Source: Chordicoccus furentiruminis
Lineage (GTDB): Bacteria > Bacillota > Clostridia > Lachnospirales > Lachnospiraceae
Reading direction: 5' to 3'
DNA length: 64,000 bases
Assembly: GCF_019355395.1 (NCBI RefSeq)
Contig: NZ_CP048829.1
Span: 620,001 to 684,000 of the forward strand
Part shown: in pieces, positions 25,435-34,648 of the stretch
Layout of the letters: each line of letters opens with the position of its first letter
Position numbering within the stretch: the stretch's first letter is position 1
Notes under the pieces: generated by a model
The model's database searches: none
Seen by the model: the letters and a program-made list of their open reading frames with translations, nothing else
What the model was told of the DNA's origin: nothing
Translations under genes and position numbers: made by a program

Positions 25435-26346
25435 TCATTTCTCTTCCTTCAGAATCCGGATATATCTCGCCAGCGCGTCATGCCAGTCGGGCAGCGGCGC
25501 GAAGCCTTCCGCCTGAATCTTCGAGCGGTCCATCCGGCTGTTGAACGGTCTTTTCGCCGCTGCGCCGTATTCCTCGGAAGACACCGGAATCACCCTCACG
25601 CTGTCGATGCCCGCCTCCTTGAAGATCGCGCAGGCGAACTCGTACCAGGAGATGTACGGGCCTTCGTTCGTCACATGATAGATGCCGTACCGGTCCGTTC
25701 CGATCATATCCGCCACGAGCCGTGCCAGATCATAGGTATAGGTCGGCGTTCCGATCTGATCGTCCACAACCCGGAGCGTGTCGTGCGTCTTCGCCAGATT
25801 CAGCATCGTCCGGATGAAATTCTTCCCGTTCGTCCCGAAGACCCAGGCGATCCGGAGGATCCAGAAGCGGCTCAGGTGTTTCCGGACAGCCTCTTCTCCT
25901 TCCGCCTTCGTCCGGCCGTAGACGTCAAGCGGTTCGTAGGGATCGTCCGGCTCCCACGGACGGGTTCCCTGGCCGTTGAACACGTAATCCGTCGAGAAAT
26001 ACATCATCGGAAGATCCATCTCCTCGCAGACGGCGGCGATGTTCTCCGTTCCGCCCGCGTTGACCTTCCGGCAGACCTCCGGCATCTCCTCCGCCTTGTC
26101 TACCGCGGTCCAGGCCGCGCAGTGCACGACGACATCCGGCCGGACCTCCCGGATCGTCCGGCGCACCGCCTCCGGATCGGTGATGTCAAGACTCACGTAC
26201 GGCATTCCGGTGACCGGCGTGCCGTCCTGAATACCTGCATAGGATTCCTTCAGATCCGTGCCGATGCCTTCAATGCCCCGTTTTGCCAGCTCGTTCATGA
26301 CGTCGTGGCCGAGCTGTCCTGCCACTCCTGTGACGAAAACCTTCAT
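25435..26346 (-). CDS. rfbD: dTDP-4-dehydrorhamnose reductase
   Basis: A 303-residue short-chain dehydrogenase. It reduces dTDP-4-dehydro-L-rhamnose to dTDP-L-rhamnose with NAD(P)H, the last step of the pathway. The nucleotide motif GVAGQLGHDV opens the protein; VVHCAAWTAVDKAE and the catalytic YxxxK (YGRTKAEGE) follow. A GGAGG site precedes the ATG. Although rfbA, rfbB and rfbC are together at the head of the operon, this gene sits about 9 kb downstream between two tandem glycosyltransferases. All four enzymes for dTDP-rhamnose are therefore present. Confidence 0.96.
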   Translation of the reverse strand: MKVFVTGVAGQLGHDVMNELAKRGIEGIGTDLKESYAGIQDGTPVTGMPYVSLDITDPEAVRRTIREVRPDVVVHCAAWTAVDKAEEMPEVCRKVNAGGTENIAAVCEEMDLPMMYFSTDYVFNGQGTRPWEPDDPYEPLDVYGRTKAEGEEAVRKHLSRFWILRIAWVFGTNGKNFIRTMLNLAKTHDTLRVVDDQIGTPTYTYDLARLVADMIGTDRYGIYHVTNEGPYISWYEFACAIFKEAGIDSVRVIPVSSEEYGAAAKRPFNSRMDRSKIQAEGFAPLPDWHDALARYIRILKEEK

Positions 26347-26419
26347 CTTCTTCCTCCTGCATGCTTCTTATGGCGGCATGCCCGTTCCGCATGCCCGTTT
26401 CCCGATCGGCGGCGCGCCG

Positions 26420-28837
26420 TCAGTTCCGCTTCAGCGAAAAATCCTGCGTCACCATGCTGAGATTCGGATTGTAGTACGGATCTCCGTCCCGGAGAATATC
26501 CGGCCAGTGCTCCTTGAAATACGCGATTTCCCGGCTGAAGCGGCTGACCTTCTCCGGCGTGTTCTCCAGCCCTCTCGACTTCGACTCATAATGATACAGC
26601 TCCGCGAACGGGTTGTACACGATGAGATACCCCTTCGAGCGGATCTTCATGCAGAGATCGATGTCGTTGAAGGCAACCGCAAGCTCCTCCGTGAAACCGC
26701 CGGCCTCTTCGAATACTTTCGCCGGCACCATCATGCAGGCCGCGGTCACCGCGCTCATGTCCTGCTGACAGATGATCCGGTGCTGGTATCCCGTGACGCC
26801 CCGCTTCTGGTTGACAAAAGCGTGTCCCGCCACGCCGCCCCAGCCGACGATCGCTCCGGCGTGCTGAATCGTGTCGTCGCCGTAGTAGAGGCGGGCACCC
26901 ACCGCGCCCACGTCCGGCCGCATCGCGTAGCCCAGCATCTCCCGGACCGCGTCGCTCGTACACTCTGTGTCATTGTTCAGGAAGAGGTAGTACTCTCCCT
27001 TCGCTGCACGCACGCCGAAATTATTGATGGCCGAGTAGTTGAAGCCGCCCCTGTAGGTCACGGTCCGGATCCGCGGATCCTCCTTCATCAGCGCTTTGTA
27101 TCCTTCGAAGGTCTCCGGTTCCTCGCTGTTGTTCTCGATGATCAGAATCTCCAGATTCCGGTATGAGGTCGTTCCGAGAAGGCTCCGGACCGCGGTGCGC
27201 AGATCGTCCAGATGGTCCTTGTTGGGGATCAGCACCGAGACCAGCGGCTCCTCCTTCCAGTGCCAGCGCGTCCGGTAGAGTCCCGGATACTCGCCGTTCT
27301 CGGCCGCTGCGGGAAGATTCTGCCGGTCGTACCACGCCTGAACCGCACGGCGTCCCGCCTCGAAGGCGTAGGACTTCGCCTCCGGGTTGGCCGAGGTGCT
27401 CCCCTCGAAGAAGCGCCAGTGGTAGAGGATCTCCGGCACGTGGCGGATGGCGGATGTATGTTCCGTGCAGCGAAGGATGAAATCGTAGTCCTGCGCTCCG
27501 TCGAAGGCCGGATCCAGGTCCCCCGTCCGCTCATACAGCGCCCGGCTCACCAGCAGAAGATGGCAGATGTAATTCACCGAGTGGAGAAAATCCGGGTCGT
27601 AATCCGGCTTCAGATTCGGCTGCATGAAGCGGTCTCCGGGTCCGATCTTGTCCTCGTCCGTGTAGATCATCTCCGTGTCCGGATACCGGCCGAGCGTCCT
27701 CATGCACTCGTACAGCGCGCTGGGAACCAGCAGGTCGTCGTGGTCGGAAAATGCAATCCACCGCCCTTTTGCCTCATGAAGTGCCGCGTTGGTGTTCTCC
27801 GCGATCCGCATCCGAGCCTCGTGGTGCAGCACCCGGATCCGGCTGTCGCCGGCGGCGATCCCGTCAAGGAGACCGGCGATCGGCGAATCCGCCCCGCTGC
27901 CGTCCGATAAAATCAGCTCCCAGTCCGGATAGGTCTGGGCCTCAATCGAATTCACCAGTTCCCGGAGGTACTTCTCCGGCGTCCGGTAGCAGGGGACGAC
28001 GATGCTCACGAGCGGATGAGCCGGAAGCGGCTCCTTCCGCTGACGGGCCAGCTCCCGCTCGGAGGGGAGATGCTTCCGGATCCACTGGCCGTACTCCACC
28101 GTCCGCATCGCCGGGTTAAAGAGCTTGTTGTACGTCTTGGACGCGAGCGCCCGGGGGCCCTGTGTACGGAGCGCCTTCCACGCCTTCTCCGCGTACCGTC
28201 CGGTCTTCGCCGCCGCGACGCCGAACCGGTCGGTCGGAAACGTCAGCACCAGCTCGTCCCCTTCCGTGCGGAAGCGGACGCGGACCGGGCCCTTTGGAAC
28301 CGGCTGCAGCTCAATGTTGAAGCCGGCGGACGGATCGACCGGGTACTCGGGAAAGAGCTCCACGGTATCGTACCGGCGGTACCGCTCCACCCGGCTGACG
28401 AGCTTTTCGCCGTCCGTCCCGTAGACGTCGACCCGGACCGGCTCCTTCGCCACCGCCCAGCCCTGAATTCTCATCAGATCATCATGGCGGAGAACGGCCG
28501 CGTCGTCGATGAAGTACCGGATCGGGCGCTGCTTCGCCCGGAGCGCCTTCACGGAAATCTCAAAGCACAGCCTTCTTCCGCTTCCGCGGTCCGCGTACAG
28601 CCTCAAAGCATGTCCTCCGATCTCCGTCCCCAGCGTCATCCGGAGCAGCGTCTCGCAGCCTCCGTACCGCTCGTCCACATTTTCGGTTTTCTTTTCGGCC
28701 GTGACGTTCACCGGCACGTCGTCGAGGGAGGCGCTGACCTCCGCCCTCGGCGCAAGCCAGCCGGTGATCAGATAAAGACCGGGATCCGTGAGGGAAAACC
28801 GGTCCTGACGGACAAGAAATCCTGCATTCTCAGCCAA
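26420..28837 (-). CDS. Tandem-domain GT2 glycosyltransferase with N-terminal beta modules (805 residues)
   Basis: Residues 1-about 215 hold two beta-rich modules with the repeated pattern YLITGWLAP and MRIQGWAVAKEPVRVDVYG, possibly carbohydrate-binding. Two GT2 domains follow: one from about 276 (LVSIVVPCYRTPEKYLREL, FSDHDDLLVPSALYE) and one beginning LVSVLIPNKDHLDDLRTA with YLFLNNDTECTSD. It ends GDPYYNPNLSMVTQDFSLKRN like its paralogs. The start is TTG, seven bases after GGGAGGAG. A two-domain enzyme next to an ABC exporter is likely to be one of the cytosolic polymerases of the polysaccharide. The donor is probably dTDP-rhamnose for at least one domain, from context only. Confidence 0.9.
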   Translation of the reverse strand: MAENAGFLVRQDRFSLTDPGLYLITGWLAPRAEVSASLDDVPVNVTAEKKTENVDERYGGCETLLRMTLGTEIGGHALRLYADRGSGRRLCFEISVKALRAKQRPIRYFIDDAAVLRHDDLMRIQGWAVAKEPVRVDVYGTDGEKLVSRVERYRRYDTVELFPEYPVDPSAGFNIELQPVPKGPVRVRFRTEGDELVLTFPTDRFGVAAAKTGRYAEKAWKALRTQGPRALASKTYNKLFNPAMRTVEYGQWIRKHLPSERELARQRKEPLPAHPLVSIVVPCYRTPEKYLRELVNSIEAQTYPDWELILSDGSGADSPIAGLLDGIAAGDSRIRVLHHEARMRIAENTNAALHEAKGRWIAFSDHDDLLVPSALYECMRTLGRYPDTEMIYTDEDKIGPGDRFMQPNLKPDYDPDFLHSVNYICHLLLVSRALYERTGDLDPAFDGAQDYDFILRCTEHTSAIRHVPEILYHWRFFEGSTSANPEAKSYAFEAGRRAVQAWYDRQNLPAAAENGEYPGLYRTRWHWKEEPLVSVLIPNKDHLDDLRTAVRSLLGTTSYRNLEILIIENNSEEPETFEGYKALMKEDPRIRTVTYRGGFNYSAINNFGVRAAKGEYYLFLNNDTECTSDAVREMLGYAMRPDVGAVGARLYYGDDTIQHAGAIVGWGGVAGHAFVNQKRGVTGYQHRIICQQDMSAVTAACMMVPAKVFEEAGGFTEELAVAFNDIDLCMKIRSKGYLIVYNPFAELYHYESKSRGLENTPEKVSRFSREIAYFKEHWPDILRDGDPYYNPNLSMVTQDFSLKRN

Positions 28838-28943
28838 ATTATCTCCTCCCTATGCGGTTTCCTCCCGTACTGGGAGGCTGATTCCGCGTCTCAGCTGCGC
28901 CGGCGGACAGGCAGACGATCTTCCTCGCAGGAGGCTGCGTCTG

Positions 28944-31900
28944 TCAGTCGGCCGGCATCCCTCCCCGCAGGGAGAAGTCCGGTCTGTCGGTCGAAAGATT
29001 CGGGTTGTAATACGGGTCGCCGTGCTGAAAGACGTCCGGCCACCTCCGGCGGAGAATCTCCGCCTCCCGCTCAAGGCGCGCATGCCGCGCCGGGTCCGCC
29101 TCCTCCGCGTCCGAGCCGCGGGTAGCGGATTCGTCATGAAGGAGACGCGCGTAGGCGTCGGCGACCACCAGCAGCTTCCGCTCTCTCACCTTCAGGCAGT
29201 AATCGATATCGTTATAGGCCACCGCCAGCGATTCCTCAAAGCCGCCGAGGGCGAGGAAAAGCTTTCGTTCCGTCATCATCGCGGCCGCCGTCACCGCGCT
29301 GACGTCCTGGGTCGCGCGGGCCCGGCTTCCCTCCGGAAACGCGTCCGCCCTCATGCCGCCGAACATATGACACGCCACGCCTCCGCAGATTCCCAGGATG
29401 ACGCCGCAGTGCTGAATCCGGCCGTCCGGGTACGTCAGATACGCGCCGACCGCGCCCACGTCCGGTCTCTGACAGTATCCGAGCATCTCTTCCATCCAAC
29501 CGGGTTCGAGCACTTCCGTATCATTGTTGAGGAAGAGCAGGTACTCTCCCTCCGCCTCCCGGGCCGCGAAGTTGTTGATCCGGGCGTAGCTGAATTCCGG
29601 TTCCGGCCACCGGACGACCTTCACCCGCGGATCCTCGTCCGTCAGTTTCGTGTAGAGGTTCTCCGTTGCCTCCTCCCGGCTTCCATTCTCGATGATCCGT
29701 ATTTCATAGTTCCGGTAATCCGTCCGCTCAAGGATCGAGCGGACACACCGGGACAGAAGGTCCGGACGGTCCCGGTTCGGAATCAGAATCGAAACCTTCG
29801 GCTCGCCTGTCACGGCAAACCGTGTGCGGTAATGACCGGCTTCGGATGTATCCGTCACCTCCGCCCGTACGCCGAGGCGGCGCCAGTGCGCTTCCACAGC
29901 CCGCCGCCCGTTCTCAAAGGCATAGCGTTTGCTGTCCGGACTCGCCGCGGTCGATCCTTCGTGTGAACGCCAGTGATAGAGCGCCTTCGGCACATGCGCC
30001 ACCGAACGGGCTCTCTCCGACGCCCGGAGGACCAGATCATAGTCCTGCGCTCCGTCACAGGCCGGATCGAGGCCGCCGGTCTCCCCGAGAAGCGTCGCGC
30101 GGATCGCCAGAAAGTGGCAGATATAGTTGGTGCCCGCCAGATAATCCGGATCAAAATCCGGCTTGAAATTCGGCGCGAAGAGGAAACGGCCCGTCACGGA
30201 CATCTTGTCCTCGTCCGTGTAGACGAGATCCGCCTCCGGATCCCGGTTGACCGCGTTCACGATCTCCCAGAGCGCGGAAGGATCCAGCACGTCGTCGTGG
30301 TCGGCAAAGGCGATCCACTCTCCCTTTGCCTCCCGGATCGCGGCGTTGGTATTCTCCGAGATGCCTCCGTTTTTCTCCAGATGGATATAGCGGATCCGGC
30401 TCTCGCCGGGTGCGGCGGCCCGAAGGAAGGCGCCCAGCGCGTCCGTCCGGCTTCCGTCCGCGAGACAGAGCTCCCACTTTCCGTAGGTCTGGGCCCGTAC
30501 CGAGTCAACCAGCTCCTTCAGGAAGGCCGGCGGCGTGTCGTAAAGCGGAACGACGAGGCTGATCAGCGGTTCATATCCGAAACGGGCGGCCCGTTCCGCG
30601 GTCCGCTCCGCCTCCGTCTTCTCGCGGTCCATTGCCCATTCGTCGTACCCGGTGACCGGAAGCGTTTCTCCCGGCGGCAGCGCTTTCCGGCGCGCCGCCC
30701 GCGCCGCGCGCCGCCGGATCGGATCAGCGATCAGCCCCACCGGTTCCCGGAGCACGCCGCGGGGCGTCTCCGCCTGAAGGATCAGCGGCAGCTCGCCGAG
30801 ACGGTCGTAATCGATTTCGATATGAAATCCGGGCCGGCGGTCTTCCGTAAGTCCCAGCGCTTTCGTCACATCCTTCCGCTCCGTCCGGCTGATCCGGACG
30901 GACGCGTCGCGGCCGTCCGGCCGCAGCACCCTGAGCCGCTCTCCCGGGAATTCCGGGTCCGCAGCCCAGCCGAGAATATGGATCGCGTCCGGTGCGGGCT
31001 TCCGGCGGTCCACCGTGAGGTAAATGCCCGCGCCGTTGGCCACATCGGGGCGGATGGAGGCAAACGGATCGCTTTTCCCGAGGCGGGCGCGTGCGGCGCG
31101 GTACGCGCGGACGCCCCGCGTCGCCTCGGCGGCGCGCAGCGCGTCCGTCATCCGGTCCACGGTCCGATACGCGCTGTCAAGACGCGCCTCCAGCTCCCGC
31201 GTCTCTCTCCGCTGCGCGGCGAGCACTTCGGCGGCACCCTTCGTCACCTGTTCGCGTCCGGCTCTGATCTCCGCCTCCACGACGAGGCGCGCCGCCCCGT
31301 CCGGGACGGAAAAGAGAAGCTGGGGATCCGGCGCGGGGAAGACATAGAAGCCGCCGTCTGCCATGAACCCGTTCGACCCGATCTGATCCGGACGAACCGT
31401 CCGGCCGTCAATCCAGACGCCGCGGAGCGCGACGCAGACCGGCAGCTCCGTCGGATCCAGCCGGACCGCCCGAATTCCCGAAAGCGAAACATCCGCCCTG
31501 ATCCGTCCCGCTTCATCCGCGGTGAGAGCGGCGGTATCCGCCTCTGTAAAGCCCGCCCCGTGATCGAAGTAAAGGACAGCGCGCGCCCCGCAGCTCCCCC
31601 GGCCTGCGTCGCCGCCGGTCAGTTCCGCGAGCGTCGCCGCGCCCTTTGTCACTTCCGGATAGAGCTTCCAGAGCGGCGTGCCGCCCTGGCTGATCCACGC
31701 CTGAAACGACTCCTCCATCGTCTGAAAAAGAGTCAGATCGGCCGGATCAACTCCGACGGCGCGGTACAGACGGTCCGCCGGCAGATCCCGCCGGGCAGAG
31801 CTGCCCTCCGCATAGTAATGCACCAGCCGCCACTTGATGAAGGCGGCCGGAACCGGAAAAGGCATCGTCCACTCATAGTCGATCACATGGTACAGGCCGT

Positions 31901-32366
31901 CCCTCAGAATGACGTTGCCGGCAACCAGATCGAGGTCCGAGACAGCCGGCGCCATCCATTCTTTCTCACGGAGTTTCTCCGGAAAAACCGCGCGGAACGC
32001 GTCCGTCACGGCAAACGGCCGGTCCGCCGTCCGGTCGATCTCGGCGGCGAAGTCCGCCAGATCCTGAAGCAGGCCGTCGAGGTCATCCGGAAGCCGGCGG
32101 TCCAGCTTCTGCTCCAGCGTCTCCCCCTCGAGGAACTCGAAGACAGCCGCTCCCTCCTCAAGGCGCACCCGGTTCGCTCTGAGGCGCGTGCCCGCAAAGA
32201 GACGGTCCAGCTCGCGTCCGATCCGTTCCTGCGCCCCGATATGCGCCTCCGACTCCGGCCGAAGCGCCCGCTTCCGGACGGATCTGGTCCCGTTTTCCTC
32301 GGAAATCTCGGTCACGATCTGAAACGCGGGCCCGCGGTCATTGGAAAATTTTGAGAAGAGGATCAT
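28944..32366 (-). CDS. Kinase-like domain fused to coiled coil and two GT2 glycosyltransferase domains (1140 residues)
   Basis: Residues 1-about 240 look like an aminoglycoside-phosphotransferase/WbdD-type kinase fold: Lys32 in VRKRAL, a hinge FEFLEGETL, a catalytic loop with Asp146 and Asn151 (DLDLVAGN) and Asp163 in VIDYEW, the DFG equivalent. Beta-rich segments follow at about 255-365 and 440-550, with a predicted coiled coil between them (about 368-420, REQVTKGAAEVLAAQRRETR). Two GT2 domains come next, from 602 (LISLVVPLYDTPP, FADHDDVLDPS) and from 857 (VSILIPNRDRPDLLS, FLNNDTEV). The tail GDPYYNPNLS matches its paralogs. The ATG overlaps the methyltransferase stop as ATGA. The fusion suggests one protein that polymerises and also phosphorylates the chain end. 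Confidence 0.88.
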   Translation of the reverse strand: MILFSKFSNDRGPAFQIVTEISEENGTRSVRKRALRPESEAHIGAQERIGRELDRLFAGTRLRANRVRLEEGAAVFEFLEGETLEQKLDRRLPDDLDGLLQDLADFAAEIDRTADRPFAVTDAFRAVFPEKLREKEWMAPAVSDLDLVAGNVILRDGLYHVIDYEWTMPFPVPAAFIKWRLVHYYAEGSSARRDLPADRLYRAVGVDPADLTLFQTMEESFQAWISQGGTPLWKLYPEVTKGAATLAELTGGDAGRGSCGARAVLYFDHGAGFTEADTAALTADEAGRIRADVSLSGIRAVRLDPTELPVCVALRGVWIDGRTVRPDQIGSNGFMADGGFYVFPAPDPQLLFSVPDGAARLVVEAEIRAGREQVTKGAAEVLAAQRRETRELEARLDSAYRTVDRMTDALRAAEATRGVRAYRAARARLGKSDPFASIRPDVANGAGIYLTVDRRKPAPDAIHILGWAADPEFPGERLRVLRPDGRDASVRISRTERKDVTKALGLTEDRRPGFHIEIDYDRLGELPLILQAETPRGVLREPVGLIADPIRRRAARAARRKALPPGETLPVTGYDEWAMDREKTEAERTAERAARFGYEPLISLVVPLYDTPPAFLKELVDSVRAQTYGKWELCLADGSRTDALGAFLRAAAPGESRIRYIHLEKNGGISENTNAAIREAKGEWIAFADHDDVLDPSALWEIVNAVNRDPEADLVYTDEDKMSVTGRFLFAPNFKPDFDPDYLAGTNYICHFLAIRATLLGETGGLDPACDGAQDYDLVLRASERARSVAHVPKALYHWRSHEGSTAASPDSKRYAFENGRRAVEAHWRRLGVRAEVTDTSEAGHYRTRFAVTGEPKVSILIPNRDRPDLLSRCVRSILERTDYRNYEIRIIENGSREEATENLYTKLTDEDPRVKVVRWPEPEFSYARINNFAAREAEGEYLLFLNNDTEVLEPGWMEEMLGYCQRPDVGAVGAYLTYPDGRIQHCGVILGICGGVACHMFGGMRADAFPEGSRARATQDVSAVTAAAMMTERKLFLALGGFEESLAVAYNDIDYCLKVRERKLLVVADAYARLLHDESATRGSDAEEADPARHARLEREAEILRRRWPDVFQHGDPYYNPNLSTDRPDFSLRGGMPAD

Positions 32367-33289
32367 GCCTTCCCTCCCGTGAGATCCACCAGAAACGAGT
32401 TGGAGAACAGCGGAAAGAGCCCGTCCCCGATCAGCGCGTCCCACGCCCGCGTCTCGTCGAAGAGCACCATCCGCTGCCGGTCGTAATTGACCAGATTATT
32501 CCGAAGCTCCCCCTTCTTCGGCAGCCATCCGTCAGAATAGACCGCCATCGGAAGCTTGTAGTCCGGATAGGGATAATAGAATGTCCAGTCCGCCGCTCCT
32601 GTCTCCCGGAAGAGACGGACCAGAGCGGGCTTCGAGAAGGTATGGGCATACTTCGTCTCCGGATAGTTCTCGATTCCGTCGAAGAAGCGGCCGGAATGAT
32701 CCTCCCGGCATCCCGCGAAATACTTGAGGCCCAGCCGGTTCTCGATCGCGATCAGAAGATGGCCGCCGGGGCGCAGATGCCCCAGCACGATCCGGAGAAA
32801 ATCCGCATAAGGCTGATCCGAATGAATGTAGCTGCTCCCGTACTCGAAAACGCCGATCAGCGTGATCACGTCATAATCCCGGGGCAGCTTCTTCTCCACG
32901 TCCTCGAAGTTGCCGAGCCGGATCTCGAGATTGCCCGCGTTCCGGTTCCGGTACGCATTGACAAGACTTCTCTTCTTCGAGAGATCGACGCAGGTGACCG
33001 ATCCGGCCGCCCGCACGAGGGCCGGCGTCACCGCGCCGCAGCCCGACCCGATCTCCAGCACCCGGTCCGTTTTCCGGAACGGGTACCAGCTGACAATGTT
33101 CTGACGCACCGACGAGAAGTGATACATCACCGGCCATGATTTCCGCTCCGCGCAGACGATGTCGAAGCGGGACGGGTTCTCGTTCCGCGCGATCTCAAGC
33201 AGCTCGTCCTCCACCGCGCCGTCCGAGTAAAGGTCCCGGCCCGGATAATCGTCCTCGTTGATGCGCACCGATCCGATGATCTGATCCAT
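32363..33289 (-). CDS. SAM-dependent methyltransferase of the polysaccharide operon
   Basis: A 308-residue class I methyltransferase. The SAM-binding motif I is RVLEIGSGCGAVTPAL (residues 76-91), followed by VTCVDLSKKR (acidic residue of strand 2) and DYDVITLIGVFEYG (motif IV). A long C-terminal part has ENRLGLKYFAG, FFDGIENYP and FYYPYPDYKLP, which is not in small-molecule methyltransferases and suits a large substrate. It is coupled to the kinase-GT2 fusion by an ATGA overlap and follows the exporter ATPase by nine bases. WbdD of E. coli O9a joins such a methyltransferase to a kinase to cap O-antigen chains; a similar capping role is inferred here. Confidence 0.85.
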   Translation of the reverse strand: MDQIIGSVRINEDDYPGRDLYSDGAVEDELLEIARNENPSRFDIVCAERKSWPVMYHFSSVRQNIVSWYPFRKTDRVLEIGSGCGAVTPALVRAAGSVTCVDLSKKRSLVNAYRNRNAGNLEIRLGNFEDVEKKLPRDYDVITLIGVFEYGSSYIHSDQPYADFLRIVLGHLRPGGHLLIAIENRLGLKYFAGCREDHSGRFFDGIENYPETKYAHTFSKPALVRLFRETGAADWTFYYPYPDYKLPMAVYSDGWLPKKGELRNNLVNYDRQRMVLFDETRAWDALIGDGLFPLFSNSFLVDLTGGKA

Positions 33290-33298
33290 CGCATTCCC

Positions 33299-34597
33299 TC
33301 ACTTCTCCGCCGTCAGCTTCTTCAGCGTCACCTCGGAATTCATGTCGTAGAAGCCCACCGTGTTCTTCGCCGAAATCACCGTCACGTTCAGCACATCATA
33401 AAGGCGGTGAAACACCCGGAAGGATCCGGCCTGATAGCCGGTACAGCCGAAGCTCAGGAGATACTCGCCGCCCTGTAGATTCATCTCCTGACGGAAGGAG
33501 ACCTCGATTTCGTCCCCCGCCTCCATGCTCTCAACAGGCGCCTTCTCGAACATCGTATTGGTTCCGGTGATCTCGGTGCCCTGGAGATTCTTGACTGTAT
33601 AGGCGAAGATCGGATTCTCCACGCGCTGTGTAAAATGCACCCGCATCCGGATCGTAAACGGCTCTCCCTTGTTGAGCGCGTTGGTCTCCCGTCCGTCCTG
33701 ATCGAAGGTCAGGACCTGCAGGATCCTGGCCTGACCCTCGCCGTATTCAAGCGTGTCGGGGTTCATCGGAAGGTGTCCGGTGAGCGGAACATCCTTCGCC
33801 ACCGCCCGGGCGCCCTCCGGTTCGTTCTTCTTCCCGTCCTGCTCCCCGTCGCCCAGATGGACCAGCAGCTTCTTGTAGAGATCGACCATCTCCTTCGGTC
33901 CGCCCTCCGCGACCCTGACGCCCTTGTTGAGCAGGACCACCCGGTCGCAGTACTTCGAGACGGAGCTTAAATCATGGCTCACGAACAGGATCGTCTTGCC
34001 TTCCTTCTTGAACTCCTCGAATTTATGGTAGCATTTGGCCTGAAAGAAGACGTCGCCCACCGAGAGCGCCTCGTCCACGATGAGAATCTCAGGGTCGATG
34101 TTGATCGCCACCGCGAACGCGAGCCGGACGAACATGCCGGAGGAATAGGTCTTGCAGGGCTGGTAGACGAAGTCGCCGATGTCCGCGAAATCGAGGATGT
34201 CCTCGAGCTTCGCGTCGATCTCCTCCTTCGAGAAGCCGATCATCGTGCCGTTCAGGTATACGTTCTCGATCCCGGTGTACTCCATATTGAAGCCGGCGCC
34301 CAGCTCAAGCAGAGCGGAGATCCGGCCGTTCACCCTCACCTCTCCGGATGTGGGCGTCAGCACGCCGGTGATGATCTTCAGGATGGTGGATTTTCCCGAG
34401 CCGTTCGTCCCGATGATGCCCACCGTCTCACCCTTCCGGACGCTGAAGCTCACGTCGTCGAGCGCCCTGATCTCCTTCGAGTACCGGTGCTTCTTCCGGC
34501 CGATGCCGAACTCCTCCCTCAGACGGTCCGAGGGCTTCCGGTACAGCCGGTATGCCTTTGTCAGATGCGATACCTCGATTGCGTTTTCTGCTTCCAT
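33299..34597 (-). CDS. Polysaccharide ABC exporter ATPase with Wzt-like C-terminal domain
   Basis: A 432-residue ATPase. The nucleotide-binding domain (1-about 245) has Walker A GTNGSGKS (63-70), the ABC signature YSSGM (151-155), Walker B ILIVDEA (171-177) and switch His208. Residues about 285-425 form an added beta domain like the carbohydrate-binding C-terminal domain of Wzt (FTIRMRVHFTQRVENPIFAYTVKN, QEMNLQGGEYLLSFGCTGY). In Wzt that domain recognises the capped end of the chain and lets only finished polymer be exported. TagH, the teichoic acid counterpart, has a different C-terminal part. It lies between the permease and the methyltransferase, 51 and nine bases away. Confidence 0.93.
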   Translation of the reverse strand: MEAENAIEVSHLTKAYRLYRKPSDRLREEFGIGRKKHRYSKEIRALDDVSFSVRKGETVGIIGTNGSGKSTILKIITGVLTPTSGEVRVNGRISALLELGAGFNMEYTGIENVYLNGTMIGFSKEEIDAKLEDILDFADIGDFVYQPCKTYSSGMFVRLAFAVAINIDPEILIVDEALSVGDVFFQAKCYHKFEEFKKEGKTILFVSHDLSSVSKYCDRVVLLNKGVRVAEGGPKEMVDLYKKLLVHLGDGEQDGKKNEPEGARAVAKDVPLTGHLPMNPDTLEYGEGQARILQVLTFDQDGRETNALNKGEPFTIRMRVHFTQRVENPIFAYTVKNLQGTEITGTNTMFEKAPVESMEAGDEIEVSFRQEMNLQGGEYLLSFGCTGYQAGSFRVFHRLYDVLNVTVISAKNTVGFYDMNSEVTLKKLTAEK

Positions 34598-34648
34598 CCG
34601 GCCTCCCTCCGGTTCCGGCGAACCGGTTCACCGCCTTTCCGTTTTGTT

